Below the pieces are notes generated by a model. It was not told the DNA's origin. It saw nothing but the letters and a program-made list of their open reading frames with translations, and did not search any database. Positions 33,179 to 43,740 of a stretch of DNA of 64,000 nucleotides are shown here, one piece after another. Within the stretch, counting starts at the first letter, position 1, and every line of letters begins with the position of its first letter. Origin of the DNA: Synoicihabitans lomoniglobus (lineage in GTDB: Bacteria > Verrucomicrobiota > Verrucomicrobiia > Opitutales > Opitutaceae); NCBI RefSeq assembly GCF_029023725.1, contig NZ_CP119075.1, forward strand, positions 4,831,501 through 4,895,500. Direction: 5' to 3'. The position numbers and the translations under genes were made by a program.

Positions 33179-34408
33179 CTAGACCATCACTCGCCCTGCC
33201 CTAATCACCCCGGCCGGCCGCAGGTAACGATCGCCCGCCCGCCGCTTGGTCGTCGTATCGACGAACACCGTCGGTTCTTCCACCAGCTCCAACAGGGTCA
33301 CGTCGGCCGGGGCTCCCGGCGCCAGCGTGCCCAATCCTTGAATACGATCAATCACACCCGCCGGTCGCGTCGTCACCATGGCCACCACTTCGTCGAGCGA
33401 GAAACCCAGCGCCAGAAACTTGCTCATCACCCAGGGTAGTCGCGGATTACCCGGGGTATCGATGCTGGCCCGATGCAGGTCACTGCTGATCGTGTGCGGT
33501 CGCAGGCCTTGGTCGAGCGCCGCTTCCGCCACGGCAAAATCGAAACTCCCGCCACCGTGACCCACGTCGAAGATCACACCGCGAGTTTGCGCCTCCCGCG
33601 CCGCCGGCAACAACTTGCCCGCCTGCACGATGTTGTTGCCGAGTCCGCTGAAGCAGTGCGTGAGAATATCGCCGGGGCGCAGCAAATCGAGCAAGTCGGA
33701 CAACGCGCCCGGCGCGTCGCCGATGTGACACATCACCCGAGCACCTCCGCCCGCCCGCTCCGCCGCCGCGATGGCGCGCCGTAGCGGCTCGAGCCCGTTT
33801 TCACCCACGATCGCACTGCCTTCCCGCACTTTGATGCCGAGCAATACGTCGGCATGGGCGGCCACCGTCTCCGCTGCTCGGTCCACCGCGATGTCGGCAA
33901 GATCAAGCATCTCAGGTTCCGGAAAGCCCAACAGTCCCCGATTGGAAATGTGCAAAAACGCCAGCACGCGCGTGTTGAGTTGGTCGACCACGTCGCGCTG
34001 AAACGCGGCCCAGTCCGGTGCCCCCACATCTCCCGCGCTCACACACGTCGTCACTCCCGTTTCCGCCGTCAGCGTATCCACCGGCAAACCCAACGTGGCC
34101 TCCGGCGCGCCCACATGCGCGTGCAGGTCCACCAATCCCGGCACCACCAGTAGCCCCGTCGCATCGATCACATGGCCGCCCATTGATCCCGCCTCCGCCA
34201 GGCCCACTTGTTGAATCCGTCCATCTCGCACCATCACATCACGACGCCCGTGCAACCCGCTCGCCGGATCTATGACGGTGCCACCCCGAATGGTCAGCTC
34301 CGGCGGCGCCAACACGTTCGACTGCGCCCCCAGCCACGGACTCGCCAACACGGCTCCCGTGCCCCACGCGCTCCACTCGATGAATTGCCGACGGCTGAAA
34401 CGCTTCAT
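33179..34408 (-). CDS. Tat-exported amidohydrolase (dihydroorotase-like)
   Basis: 409 aa. A Tat signal (SRRQFIEWSAWGTGAVLASP) is followed by an amidohydrolase barrel: GGTVIDPASGLHG, VVPGLVDLHAHVG (H-x-H metal ligands), a candidate carbamylated Lys in VLLGIKVREGSA, CHIGDAPG and ILTHCFSG (His ligands) and the final metal Asp in TISSDLHRAS. The deacetylase/EF_0837-like branch of the superfamily fits. Exported members probably hydrolyse amide or acyl bonds in peptides or amino-sugars. Convergent with the SIS gene. Confidence 0.88.
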   Translation of the reverse strand: MKRFSRRQFIEWSAWGTGAVLASPWLGAQSNVLAPPELTIRGGTVIDPASGLHGRRDVMVRDGRIQQVGLAEAGSMGGHVIDATGLLVVPGLVDLHAHVGAPEATLGLPVDTLTAETGVTTCVSAGDVGAPDWAAFQRDVVDQLNTRVLAFLHISNRGLLGFPEPEMLDLADIAVDRAAETVAAHADVLLGIKVREGSAIVGENGLEPLRRAIAAAERAGGGARVMCHIGDAPGALSDLLDLLRPGDILTHCFSGLGNNIVQAGKLLPAAREAQTRGVIFDVGHGGGSFDFAVAEAALDQGLRPHTISSDLHRASIDTPGNPRLPWVMSKFLALGFSLDEVVAMVTTRPAGVIDRIQGLGTLAPGAPADVTLLELVEEPTVFVDTTTKRRAGDRYLRPAGVIRAGRVMV

Positions 34409-34550
34409 GGCCGAAATCTGCGCGGACTTCCTCCCGCGAACAACCCGCCAGCGATCGCACGTTCAGCAGAGCCCGTGACCATTTCATCGCGTTCCCATTG
34501 CTCGCTCTCGCCCCGCGTCCATTTTGGCATCTCAACCTCAAACCACCGCG

Positions 34551-35993
34551 ATGCCCCTCCTCTCCTTTCGCCTTCTCCCCGCCGCCGCCCTCGGACTGGC
34601 CGGTTTCTGCCTCACCTCGTCCGCGGCCGACCCTGTCGACACCTCCGCATGGACCCGGGAGCAGGACCACGCCAACATGGTGCAGCAGCTCGGTATCACG
34701 GAACTCCGTCGCGGCCCCAATGGTCGGCCCGAGCCCGGTGATCCCCACGCCGCCAACTACGACGAGGCCATCGCCAATCCTTATCCCGACCTGCCTCCGC
34801 TGCTCACGCTCGACAACGGACGACCCGTCACCAACGCCGCCCAATGGTGGGTCGAGCGCCGCCCGGAGATTGTCGAGGCATTCGAAAGCGAGATCGTCGG
34901 CCGCGTGCCCGCGCAGGTTCCCGCCGTGACATGGGCAGTCGTCGAAACCGGTGCCGCCCAGGCCCAACTCGGTGGTGTGCGGGTCGTCGCCCAAAAACTC
35001 CTTGGTCGCGTCGACAACTCCGCCTTTCCCGCCATCGCCGTGAACATCGAGATGACGGTCGTCACGCCCGCCGACGCCCCCGGTCCCGTGCCTCTGCTCA
35101 TGATGTTCACCTGGCGCGATCCCGGCCTGCCGACACCACCCGATCCCGAAGCCGACCCCAAGGCCGGCTGGCGCAACGGTCACGCCCCCTCCCGCGAGCA
35201 ACTCATCGCCTCGGGCTGGGGCTACGCCACGATCAACCCCGCCAGCATCCAAGCCGACAACGGCGCCGGTCTCACCAAAGGCATCATCGGTCTCACCAAC
35301 CTCGGTCAACCTCGCCAACCCGACGACTGGGGCGCCCTTCGCGCTTGGGCCTGGGGGGCGGCCCGCGGACTCGATTACCTCGAAACCTACGCCCCTGTCG
35401 ACGCCCAGCGCGTCGGCATCGAAGGCGTTTCGCGCTACGGCAAGGCCGCCCTGGTCACGCTCGCGTTCGAGCCGCGTTTTGCCATCGGACTCATCGGATC
35501 GGCCGGGGAAGGCGGCACCAGCCTCTACCGCCGTCACTTTGGCGAAGCGGTGGAGAACCTCACTGGCTCCGGCCAATACCATTGGATGGCGGGCAACTTC
35601 CTCAAATACGGCACCGCCGCTTCGTCCTTCGGCAGTCTGAACGCCGACGATCTGCCCATCGACGCCCACTCTCTCATCGCGCTGTGCGCCCCCCGCCCGA
35701 CGTTCATCAGCTACGGCATTCCCGAGCAAGGCGACGCCCTCTGGCTCGACCAACGCGGCAGCTACCGGGCGACCGTTGCCGCCGGCGCCGTGTTCCGGTT
35801 GCTCGGCGTCAAAGACCTCGGCGATACCACCGACTACCGCGTGGCCAACCACCCCGCCGTCAACAGTGGCATGCTCAACGGCGCCCTCGCGTGGCGTCAG
35901 CACGACGGCGGTCACGAGGACCAGTCCAACATGACCCACTTCATCGCCTGGGCCAACCGCTTCCTCGACCACGTGCCCCCGGCCCGACAGTAG
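34551..35993 (+). CDS. Secreted CE15-family glucuronoyl esterase
   Basis: 480 aa from the ATG at 34551, giving a signal peptide (MPLLSFRLLPAAALGLAGF...). The CE15 features: LLTLDNGRPVTNAAQWWVER, the nucleophile S294 in GIEGVSRYGKAALV (GVSRYGK in place of the usual GCSR-x-GK), GEGGTSLYRRHFGE and the catalytic H455 in DGGHEDQSN. Family knowledge: glucuronoyl esterases cut the ester between lignin and 4-O-methyl-glucuronic acid of xylan, a plant-biomass activity. The Cys to Val change beside the nucleophile also removes a possible disulfide. Confidence 0.9.
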   Translation: MPLLSFRLLPAAALGLAGFCLTSSAADPVDTSAWTREQDHANMVQQLGITELRRGPNGRPEPGDPHAANYDEAIANPYPDLPPLLTLDNGRPVTNAAQWWVERRPEIVEAFESEIVGRVPAQVPAVTWAVVETGAAQAQLGGVRVVAQKLLGRVDNSAFPAIAVNIEMTVVTPADAPGPVPLLMMFTWRDPGLPTPPDPEADPKAGWRNGHAPSREQLIASGWGYATINPASIQADNGAGLTKGIIGLTNLGQPRQPDDWGALRAWAWGAARGLDYLETYAPVDAQRVGIEGVSRYGKAALVTLAFEPRFAIGLIGSAGEGGTSLYRRHFGEAVENLTGSGQYHWMAGNFLKYGTAASSFGSLNADDLPIDAHSLIALCAPRPTFISYGIPEQGDALWLDQRGSYRATVAAGAVFRLLGVKDLGDTTDYRVANHPAVNSGMLNGALAWRQHDGGHEDQSNMTHFIAWANRFLDHVPPARQ

Positions 35994-36117
35994 GTGCCCG
36001 CCTCTCGAGGGACGATCGCCGCGCGCGGCGGGAGTAAAATCCGCTAAATTTTGTCCTATAGAAACGCTTCCGGGAGTCGATTTAGGGAACAAGCGAGGTT
36101 CTGCCTCCCGATAGCCG

Positions 36118-39100
36118 ATGGTCCGTCCCGAAAAACACCCCGACGAGTCCCGCCGCATTGCGGCTCTGCATGACTATGGTGTGTTGGACACGTTGGCGGA
36201 GTCGGTTTTCGACGACCTAACGACGCTCGCAGGACATATCTGCGACGCCCCCATTGCCCTGATCACCTTGGTCGACGAGGACCGCCAGTGGTTCAAGTCG
36301 AGCTTGGGCATGACCATGTCGGAGATCTCGCGTGACATCTCATTCTGTGGCCATGCCATTCTGGGTCAGGGGATCTTCGAAGTCCCCGATGCCTTGGAAG
36401 ATGAGCGATTCGCGGACAATCCGTTAGTGACCCAGAATCCGGCGATTCGATTCTACGCCGGTTCGCCGTTGGTGAGCGAAGACGGTCTGCCGTTGGGCAC
36501 GCTGTGCGTGTTCGATCACCATCCCCGCCTACTCACCGCCCTCCAGCGCCAGGGCCTCGAAGTGCTCGGACGACAGGTGATGGGGCAGCTTGACCTGCGC
36601 AAACGCTCGCGGGCATTGGCCGAACGTGAGGCCCGTTTGAACACGACCCTCGATGCGGCCCGTTTGGGCGGATTCGTCTGGGACGTCACCACGGGCAACA
36701 TCACCGGTTCGAACTGGCACAACGAGATTTGGGGCCTGGCATCAGGTAACCAACAGCATCGCTACGAGACTCTGCTGGACCGCATCTACCCCCCGGATCG
36801 CGAAGCCATGATCGCGGCCGCCAAACAAAGCGTCAGTTCACGCGAGCAATTCGTGCACGAATTCCGGGTCCAGTGGGACGACGGCAGCATCCACTGGGTC
36901 GAATCCACCGGTAAATTTGAATTCTCCCCCCACGACGGCAAACCCCTGCGAATGCACGGCGTGGTCGTGGAAACCACCGCCCGACGGCAATCCGAAGAAA
37001 CCCTCCGGCGCACCCAGGCCGATCTCGAACGAGCCCAGTCCATCAGTGCCACCGGCAGTTGGGAATACGAGATTTCGAGCGGGGCCGTCACTTGGTCGGA
37101 TGAGCACTATCGCCTCTGGGGCCTGAAGCCCGGCAGTGGGATCACTTTTAAAGACCTGGCCTCCGCCGTTCACCCGGCGGATTTCGCCATATTCGAGGCT
37201 CACGCGCGCAGTCTGTTTGACGCGACGGTCGGTTTTGTACCCGAGCCGCTCGAATATCGAATTCAACAGCCGAACGGCCGGACGATATATGTCCTCGTCG
37301 AAGTGGAGATCAAATATGGTGCCGATGGCCGCGCGGAACGACTGTTCGGCACGTCCCAAGACATCACCGCCCGCAGGCTCGCCGAAGCCGCCCTGCGGCA
37401 AAGCGAAACTCAACTGCGCCACTTCGTTGAATACAGCCCGGTGGCGATTGCCATGTTTGACGACGACATGCGCTACCTGCAGGTGAGCCAGCGGTGGCGT
37501 GACGACTTCCGCTTGGGCAATCGGACGCTCGTCGGTGAGAGCCATTACACCGTCTTCCCGGAGATCGTTGAAGTGTGGCGCGACGTGCACCGCCGCGGTC
37601 TCGCGGGTGAGGTGATCAAATGCGAGGAAGAACCCTTTCAACGCGCCGACGGACGCCTCGACTGGATCCGCTGGGAGGTGCGGCCATGGCATACCGCGGA
37701 AGGCGTCGTCGGCGGTATCATTATCTTCACGGAAAACATCACCGAACGGAAACGCAGCGAACAGCTGATCATCGAGAATCAAAATCGACTGCGCAACCTC
37801 ATCGACGGCATCGGCCCTTCCATCTACGTCGCCATGATGAACCTCGACGGCACCTTGCTGGAGGTCGGGCGATCCGTCGTGGAAGCCACCGGCAAACAGC
37901 CCGAAGATCTGGTGGGGCGTCGCATGGACGAGATTGACCCGTGGCCCCACCCACCCGCCGTCAAACGTCGTCTGCGCGAACGCATCGCCGCCGCCGCCGC
38001 GGGACAACCCTCCCGGTATGACGCGAAGGTCCACACCGCCAACGGGCGGACCGTTGATGTCGATTTTTCCCTGCACCCTCTGCGCAATGGAGACGGCGAA
38101 GTGATTTCCATCGTGGCCTCGGCCATCGACATCACCGAACGCCGGGCCGCCGAGATGAAGGTGAAGGAGCAGGAAGCGATCCTGCGCGAAACCGGCCGCA
38201 TCGCCCACGTCGGCGGATGGGAGTTTGATCCGGCAACGGGCAAAGGAAGCTGGACCGAGGAAGTGGCGCAGATCCACGACCTCGATCCGGTGGACGATCC
38301 CGACATGGAACTGGGTTTGTCCTTCTATACCGAGAAGTCGCGCGCTCACATCGACACCGCCATCCAGGCCGCCATCGAGCACGGCACACCCTATGATCTG
38401 GAGCTGGAGATGGTGACTGCCAAAGGCGCCCGAAAGTGGGTCCGCACCATCGGTCGCCCGGAGATAAGAAACGGCCAAGTCGTCAAAGTGCGGGGATCGT
38501 TTCAAGACATCACCGAGCGGGTGAACCTCGAGGAACAGTTTCGCCAATCCCAGAAAATGGAGGCCATCGGCCAACTGGCCGGCGGCGTGGCCCACGATTT
38601 CAACAACATCCTGGCCGCGATCCTGATGCAGATCGACCTGGCTACGTCCTCAACCGGGTCCCCCGAAGACCACATTGAATCCATGGCGGAAATCAAAGTG
38701 GCGGCGTTGCGGGCCGCCGAACTGACCCGGCAGCTGCTGGCCTTTGGTCGTCGTCAGGTCATGCAAACCGTGCCGCTGAACCTGAACGAATCCGTCAAAA
38801 ACACCGCTCAGATGCTGGATCGGATTGTGGGCGAGGATATCGTGCTCAAACTCGAATTGCATCCGCAGCCGCTGATGATTCGGGCAGACTCCGGCATGCT
38901 CGACCAAGTGTTGCTCAACCTGGTCGTGAATGCCCGCGACGCCATGCCGGACGGCGGAGCCCTGACCATTGCCACCGGCCTGAAGTCCAGGGCGACCACG
39001 GAGGGCGCTCCCGCCCTGCCCGGCGACTCCGCCCGGGACTACGTCACCGTGAAGGTCACCGACTCGGGTTCCGGGATGAGCCCGGAAGTTAAGAACCACA

Positions 39101-39681
39101 TTTTCGAGCCCTTCTTTACGACCAAGGAACCGGGCAAAGGCACCGGCCTGGGATTGGCGACCGCATTTGGTATTTTGAAGCAGCACGGTGGATCGATCGA
39201 AGTGACCAGCACCGTCGATCACGGATCGACCTTCACCATCTATCTACCCGTCGATGAATCCATCGGACCTGAGAAGGCTCGGCCCGTCGCACCCCCAAAA
39301 CCGCTTCGCGGTTCGGAAACCATCCTCCTCGTCGAAGACGATCACAGTTTGAGAGCGCTGACTCGGATCGTGCTCATGAAACAGGGCTACACGGTGCTCG
39401 AAGCAGCCCACGGCCCGGAAGCACTGCGGGTGGCACGCACGGCGAAAGACAAAATTCATCTGCTGCTCACCGACATGGTGATGCCGGAGGGAATGACCGG
39501 GTGGGATCTCGCGCAGACCTTGCAGGCGGAGGACCGCAACCTCCGGGTGATCTTCAGTTCCGGCTACAGTCCCGAAGTCGCCGGGCAGGAAGTGTCGCTC
39601 CAGGACGGACAGTATTTCATCTCCAAACCCTGCGAAGCGGACCAACTCCTACACCTGGTGCGCACCGCGTTGGACGCCTGA
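36118..39681 (+). CDS. Large hybrid sensor histidine kinase (GAF, multiple PAS, HisKA, HATPase, receiver)
   Basis: 1187 aa, no membrane segment. An N-terminal GAF domain covers about 25-165 (ISFCGHAILGQGIFEVPDAL..., AGSPLVSEDGLPLGTL). About five PAS/PAC units follow to residue 800 (each ending in an I-x-D/E-x-T-x-R/ERK-type linker such as QDITARRLAEAALRQSETQ). The HisKA phosphoacceptor is H826 in AGGVAHDFNNILAA. The HATPase carries NLVVNARDAMP, DSGSGM and GTGLGLATAFGI, and a C-terminal receiver occupies 1066-1187 with D1119 in LLTDMVMPEG. Soluble multi-PAS hybrid kinases usually sense redox, light or small ligands. No cognate response regulator lies next to it. Confidence 0.93.
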   Translation: MVRPEKHPDESRRIAALHDYGVLDTLAESVFDDLTTLAGHICDAPIALITLVDEDRQWFKSSLGMTMSEISRDISFCGHAILGQGIFEVPDALEDERFADNPLVTQNPAIRFYAGSPLVSEDGLPLGTLCVFDHHPRLLTALQRQGLEVLGRQVMGQLDLRKRSRALAEREARLNTTLDAARLGGFVWDVTTGNITGSNWHNEIWGLASGNQQHRYETLLDRIYPPDREAMIAAAKQSVSSREQFVHEFRVQWDDGSIHWVESTGKFEFSPHDGKPLRMHGVVVETTARRQSEETLRRTQADLERAQSISATGSWEYEISSGAVTWSDEHYRLWGLKPGSGITFKDLASAVHPADFAIFEAHARSLFDATVGFVPEPLEYRIQQPNGRTIYVLVEVEIKYGADGRAERLFGTSQDITARRLAEAALRQSETQLRHFVEYSPVAIAMFDDDMRYLQVSQRWRDDFRLGNRTLVGESHYTVFPEIVEVWRDVHRRGLAGEVIKCEEEPFQRADGRLDWIRWEVRPWHTAEGVVGGIIIFTENITERKRSEQLIIENQNRLRNLIDGIGPSIYVAMMNLDGTLLEVGRSVVEATGKQPEDLVGRRMDEIDPWPHPPAVKRRLRERIAAAAAGQPSRYDAKVHTANGRTVDVDFSLHPLRNGDGEVISIVASAIDITERRAAEMKVKEQEAILRETGRIAHVGGWEFDPATGKGSWTEEVAQIHDLDPVDDPDMELGLSFYTEKSRAHIDTAIQAAIEHGTPYDLELEMVTAKGARKWVRTIGRPEIRNGQVVKVRGSFQDITERVNLEEQFRQSQKMEAIGQLAGGVAHDFNNILAAILMQIDLATSSTGSPEDHIESMAEIKVAALRAAELTRQLLAFGRRQVMQTVPLNLNESVKNTAQMLDRIVGEDIVLKLELHPQPLMIRADSGMLDQVLLNLVVNARDAMPDGGALTIATGLKSRATTEGAPALPGDSARDYVTVKVTDSGSGMSPEVKNHIFEPFFTTKEPGKGTGLGLATAFGILKQHGGSIEVTSTVDHGSTFTIYLPVDESIGPEKARPVAPPKPLRGSETILLVEDDHSLRALTRIVLMKQGYTVLEAAHGPEALRVARTAKDKIHLLLTDMVMPEGMTGWDLAQTLQAEDRNLRVIFSSGYSPEVAGQEVSLQDGQYFISKPCEADQLLHLVRTALDA

Positions 39682-39837
39682 TCCGCGCCCTTCGACCGGC
39701 CACCGTTCCGCGTCCGGACGAGTGGTGACCCCCCCGCGATGAAAACGCGGGCTAATTTTCATGGTTTAGGGGATGGCCGTTCCCTCCGGCCGGGCTTTCC
39801 CTGCTTGGAATCGTCCACCTCATCCCCCCGCCCATCC

Positions 39838-41841
39838 ATGACTCGCCGTGAACTTTTACGCTGGGGAGGCTCCTCCCTCCTCGTTGCCCAACTGGCTCCC
39901 TCCCGACTTTGGGCCGCCACCACCACCGCTGGTGATGCGACCCGGCGCCGACTGTTTTTCCGTCCGGAAGATCTGCCTCGGATCCGGGCCAATGCTCGCA
40001 CGCCGCTCTTGAGTCCCCTGTATCAACAATGGGCCGCATCAGCGCCCACGGTGCTGACCGCCGCGTTCGAAAAATTTGAGGCCTCGGGCGATATTATCCG
40101 CGATTTCGCGACCGTGTTGTTCGAAATGGAACACAGCTTGGTCGTGCAAATCGTCGAGCCCAGCCCAGCCCGCCAGGACTCCATTATCAACGCCATCGAA
40201 CGGCTGATCGCTCGCCCGCACTGGGACTATTTTCGCGATGGGAGCGAGGTGATTGGGATACAGCGCGCATCGTTTGCCACCGTGCGTCTGTTGTTCGCGC
40301 GCGAAGTTCTGGGCGATGCCATTTCTCCCGACCTCGACAAAGCCCTCCTCGCCGCGATCGCCGAGAAAGGCTGCCTCCCCTGTTACCGCACGGTCCAGGA
40401 CATGGACCATCCGGAACTCGCCAGCGGGTGGGACTTCGACGAGCAACACGCCGGCTTTTACGACATCTCCATGGCACGCTGGCCCATGATTTTGGGCGCC
40501 AACAACCTGCGGGCCGCCCCCACCGGGGCTCTCGGTCTCGGTGCCATCGCGTTGCAAGGACACGATCCCCGCGCCGACGAATGGCTCGCCACCGCGGTGG
40601 GCAGCACCGCACGTTTTCTCCAACTCTTCACCGCCGACGGCAGCTACTTCGAGGGTCTCAGCTACCTCGACTACTCGCTGCGCACGACCCTGCCGTTTAT
40701 CGAAGCCCATCGGCGCAATATCGGCGACGTGAATTGGCTTTCTCAGGTCAACTTCGACGGCATGCTCGACTACGTCATGACCATGCAAATGGGCCGCACG
40801 TCCGCCGGCGACCCCGACATCGTCAACTTCAGCGACGCCCGTCGGAGCGTGTTTCCCGGATCGATGTCACTGATCGGTGAATACACCAAAAATCCGCTCG
40901 CCGGTTACGCGGCGCAACACGCGGGCCATCCCTACTTCTTTTACGATTTTCTGTGGTATCGCCCCGACGCCCCCAGCGCGCCACCCCGGCCTGCGTTGCT
41001 CAATCACCGCAACGATTTCAACTGGATCATCTGTCGCTCCGGCTGGCAGCCCGACGACGCCGTGCTCGCCTTCAAGAGCGGCGGACCCGCCAACCACGAA
41101 CACGCCGATCGCAACCACCTCACGTTCAAAGCCCACGGCGAGCGCCTCCTCAATGATCACCTCGGGGCCGCCTACGACCGCCGCAGCGACGGTTGGATGA
41201 TGCGTCTTACGCGCGGCCACAACGCCATCCTCCTCGATGGCAAGGGTCACACCTACGTCGACGGCGTCGAAGGCACCAACGACAGCCAGGCCTACGCCAA
41301 CATTCTTTCCTACGAAGACCACGGCGACCACGTCTGGTGGACCAGCGACGCCACCCCCGCGTATGTGATCGACAACTACCATGTGAATCAGGTTCTGCGC
41401 ACCGTGATCTACGCCAAACCCGGCGTGATCATTATTCACGACCAGATTCGCTTCCGCTACCGCGCTCAAACCGTCGACGCGCGATTCTTCCCCGACAACG
41501 TCGATGGGCTCGCGCGCCTCGCCGTGGATGGCCCACGCTTCACGCTATCGCGACCGCAGGCGCAGTTGCACGGTCTCGTGGCCAGTGACTCGGCCGCGGC
41601 CCCACGCCGGGCAAAACTTGAAGTCAAACCCGAGACCGGCGATTTCCCCTGCGTCGAAGTGCATTCCCCCTCCGCGCTATCGCATCAGGTCATCACCGTG
41701 CTCACCACCACCGCCGGGGCCAACTCCCCTGCCCCTGAATTTTCCGTCTCTCAGAATGACGCGCAATGGAAGGTCACGGTTGGAGACTTCGCCGCCGAAA
41801 TCACCCCCACCTCCTTCGCTCCCACGATTAGAATTATTTAA
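39838..41841 (+). CDS. Exported heparinase II/III-like polysaccharide lyase candidate
   Basis: 667 aa from the ATG at 39838, giving a Tat-like signal (MTRRELLRWGGSSLLVAQLA); the longer frame from 39739 does not have one. The N-terminal half is an alpha/alpha toroid (GWDFDEQHAGFYDISMARWP, YFEGLSYLDYSLRTTLPFIE). The C-terminal beta-sheet part begins at FNWIICRSGWQPDDAVLAFKS and has the lyase-family GGPANHEHADRNHLTF with catalytic-type His residues. The Tyr candidate is in the toroid. It fits the heparinase II/III (PL-type alginate/heparin lyase) superfamily; the substrate is unknown. Confidence 0.82.
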   Translation: MTRRELLRWGGSSLLVAQLAPSRLWAATTTAGDATRRRLFFRPEDLPRIRANARTPLLSPLYQQWAASAPTVLTAAFEKFEASGDIIRDFATVLFEMEHSLVVQIVEPSPARQDSIINAIERLIARPHWDYFRDGSEVIGIQRASFATVRLLFAREVLGDAISPDLDKALLAAIAEKGCLPCYRTVQDMDHPELASGWDFDEQHAGFYDISMARWPMILGANNLRAAPTGALGLGAIALQGHDPRADEWLATAVGSTARFLQLFTADGSYFEGLSYLDYSLRTTLPFIEAHRRNIGDVNWLSQVNFDGMLDYVMTMQMGRTSAGDPDIVNFSDARRSVFPGSMSLIGEYTKNPLAGYAAQHAGHPYFFYDFLWYRPDAPSAPPRPALLNHRNDFNWIICRSGWQPDDAVLAFKSGGPANHEHADRNHLTFKAHGERLLNDHLGAAYDRRSDGWMMRLTRGHNAILLDGKGHTYVDGVEGTNDSQAYANILSYEDHGDHVWWTSDATPAYVIDNYHVNQVLRTVIYAKPGVIIIHDQIRFRYRAQTVDARFFPDNVDGLARLAVDGPRFTLSRPQAQLHGLVASDSAAAPRRAKLEVKPETGDFPCVEVHSPSALSHQVITVLTTTAGANSPAPEFSVSQNDAQWKVTVGDFAAEITPTSFAPTIRII

Positions 41842-43007
41842 GATGGGCCGGCATCCGACGCGCGGAAACGCGTCGGCGTGGTGCCGGTGTAGCGGCGGAA
41901 CGCGGTGTTGAAAGTCGACTTGGAATTGAAGCCCACGGCCAACGCGATTTCCAACACCGTGCGATCCGGTTCGGCGCGCAGGCGTTGTTGTGCCCGCGTG
42001 ATGCGATGCCGGTTTACCAACTCGTAGAAATTCGTGCCGAGGTCCTGATTGATCACCTGGGAAACATAGTGCGGTTTCTCGTTCAGGCTGCGACTGAGCG
42101 ACGAGAGACTGATCATGCTGTCCTCACCCTGGCCCTCGGTCTCAAGCGCGGACTTCAACTTGCTCCGGATGCGCTCGCGCCGATCATCTTCGAGACGCGA
42201 CTTCGCATATTTAGGTTCCGTGTTGATCACGGGGAGCACCGGTGCCGCGTTGATTTCAGGTTGGGCTTCAGCATCCGCCAACAATTCACCGCCCGACGCG
42301 CGTTGGATGATCACAAACATCGCTCCGACCGTCATGCCCACATCGGCCAGCGCGAACAACAGGTTCAATCCGGCCGGGGCTTGGGAGGCGCATTGCACGG
42401 TGCGCGCCATGCCCATGATCCACGTCGTGCCCACGATGAACAGCGGCAGGTGCAGCCATGCTCGCTGCGCGAGCCCGACCATCTCTCCACCCTGGCGCTG
42501 AGCCATCAGCAGGCGGCGGGACTTCCACAAGTAAAACGGCACCTGCACCGCGAAGATCACCATGCAACCAATCATCGCGTGGTGGATAAAATCAAAATGC
42601 CAGGCCCGCGCACTCTCCGGCGGCCCCACCCACTCCGTCCCGCTGTGCGCCGAGAACATCAACGGCACCGTCATCAATGCCCCGACCGCGATCACGACCC
42701 AATGGCCGAACGGCAAATCGCTCAAACGGGAACGCTGCCCCGACACCGTTTCCCGAATGGCCAGCCACAGACATGGTGCCGTCAGCAAGGAGGTCGCCAT
42801 GAGCAACCCCAGCGACAACGATTTGAACGGCGCGGCCGGGTGCACGACCAGCAACTCCAGCGCGAAGCCCAGAGACTCGATCACCAGGTAACCGATGAAG
42901 AACGCCATCGGCTGGCCGGTCCGCGTTTGCCGACTACTCAGAATACCGGTCGAGAACACGCATAAGGCGAGAGCGACGGTATAGAGTGAACTTTGCAGCG
43001 CAGGCAT
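41838..43007 (-). CDS. Membrane-anchored AraC-type regulator
   Basis: 389 aa. Residues 1 to about 235 hold seven hydrophobic segments (LYTVALALCVFSTGIL, MAFFIGYLVIESLGFALELL, ...FALADVGMTVGAMFVII). The C-terminal ~100 residues are an AraC/XylS DNA-binding domain with both HTHs: LSSLSRSLNEKPHYVSQVIN and VLEIALAVGFNSKSTFNTAF, ending RRYTGTTPTRFR. A 7TM domain joined to AraC is a known but uncommon bacterial architecture, so a membrane-sensed signal controlling transcription is likely. It is convergent with and overlaps the heparinase-like gene by 4 bases. Confidence 0.87.
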   Translation of the reverse strand: MPALQSSLYTVALALCVFSTGILSSRQTRTGQPMAFFIGYLVIESLGFALELLVVHPAAPFKSLSLGLLMATSLLTAPCLWLAIRETVSGQRSRLSDLPFGHWVVIAVGALMTVPLMFSAHSGTEWVGPPESARAWHFDFIHHAMIGCMVIFAVQVPFYLWKSRRLLMAQRQGGEMVGLAQRAWLHLPLFIVGTTWIMGMARTVQCASQAPAGLNLLFALADVGMTVGAMFVIIQRASGGELLADAEAQPEINAAPVLPVINTEPKYAKSRLEDDRRERIRSKLKSALETEGQGEDSMISLSSLSRSLNEKPHYVSQVINQDLGTNFYELVNRHRITRAQQRLRAEPDRTVLEIALAVGFNSKSTFNTAFRRYTGTTPTRFRASDAGPS

Positions 43008-43224
43008 AACAAACAGGCATGATCGCCTCTTCCCAGACAGAGGAAACCCGCCCGGGTTGCAAAACGTTTAGGTCGAAGCGGAAGCTTCTCCTCCCGACGT
43101 AAACGAATATTACCGTGCAGAAACTCGGCCCTACTTTTTCCGGAAACGAGCTGAAATGAAGCTAGGACAAATCAACCAGCCGGAACATTTTAATTGGTCT
43201 TTCCTCTTGGAGAAAAAGCGACCG

Positions 43225-43740
43225 CTACTTGGAGTCCTCCCGCATGATATCTAACCCAGCCTCAAAATCGTGCTGACCAGCCGGGTCGAAATGGGACTTG
43301 TCGAATTTATCGTCAAGTTTGATGGCCTTGGTTGAGAGCGCATGCTTCAACCGCAGCTCCTCACAAAATTTATACAAACTGCGAGCGTCTTCGGTAATGA
43401 CAAAGCCGATGTCGTTAGCCTTAGCTTGGCCTAGGAGTTTGAAATCGTCCTTGAGCGCATCGCGAGCTACGCCGGGAGTGCCTTTGAACAAGGTAAAATC
43501 CAGCTCCGCTGCGCACATCGCATCGGTGAGATTGAAGGGCAGCACGATAATCGCATCAAGTGGCAGATCGGTCACGGCTTGCCTTTGGTGAAACTCCGAT
43601 GCGGCAATGGTGGAGAGAAACATCGGCACGCCTTCGGTTGCGAAGAACTTGAAGAACTGAAGGGCGACAGAGTGTTGTTCCCGGTCAGGACTGGCGAGTG
43701 AGATAAGAAAACTCGTATCAAGTAGCACCCCGTCAGACAC
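43225..43740 (-). CDS. PIN-domain nuclease, candidate toxin
   Basis: 171 aa beginning with GTG (MSDGVLLDTSFLISL), preceded by an AGGAGG ribosome-binding sequence inside the previous gene. PIN acidic residues: D8 in LLDTSFL, E49 in ASEFHQR, D98/D99 in LKDDFKLLGQAKAND and D118 in VITEDARSLY. It is longer than VapC (about 130 aa) and has a lysine/aspartate-rich C-terminal tail (KLDDKFDKSHFD). It overlaps the upstream unknown gene by 8 bases. The arrangement suggests a two-gene module in which the unknown partner restrains or guides the nuclease; this is inference. Confidence 0.8.
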   Translation of the reverse strand: MSDGVLLDTSFLISLASPDREQHSVALQFFKFFATEGVPMFLSTIAASEFHQRQAVTDLPLDAIIVLPFNLTDAMCAAELDFTLFKGTPGVARDALKDDFKLLGQAKANDIGFVITEDARSLYKFCEELRLKHALSTKAIKLDDKFDKSHFDPAGQHDFEAGLDIMREDSK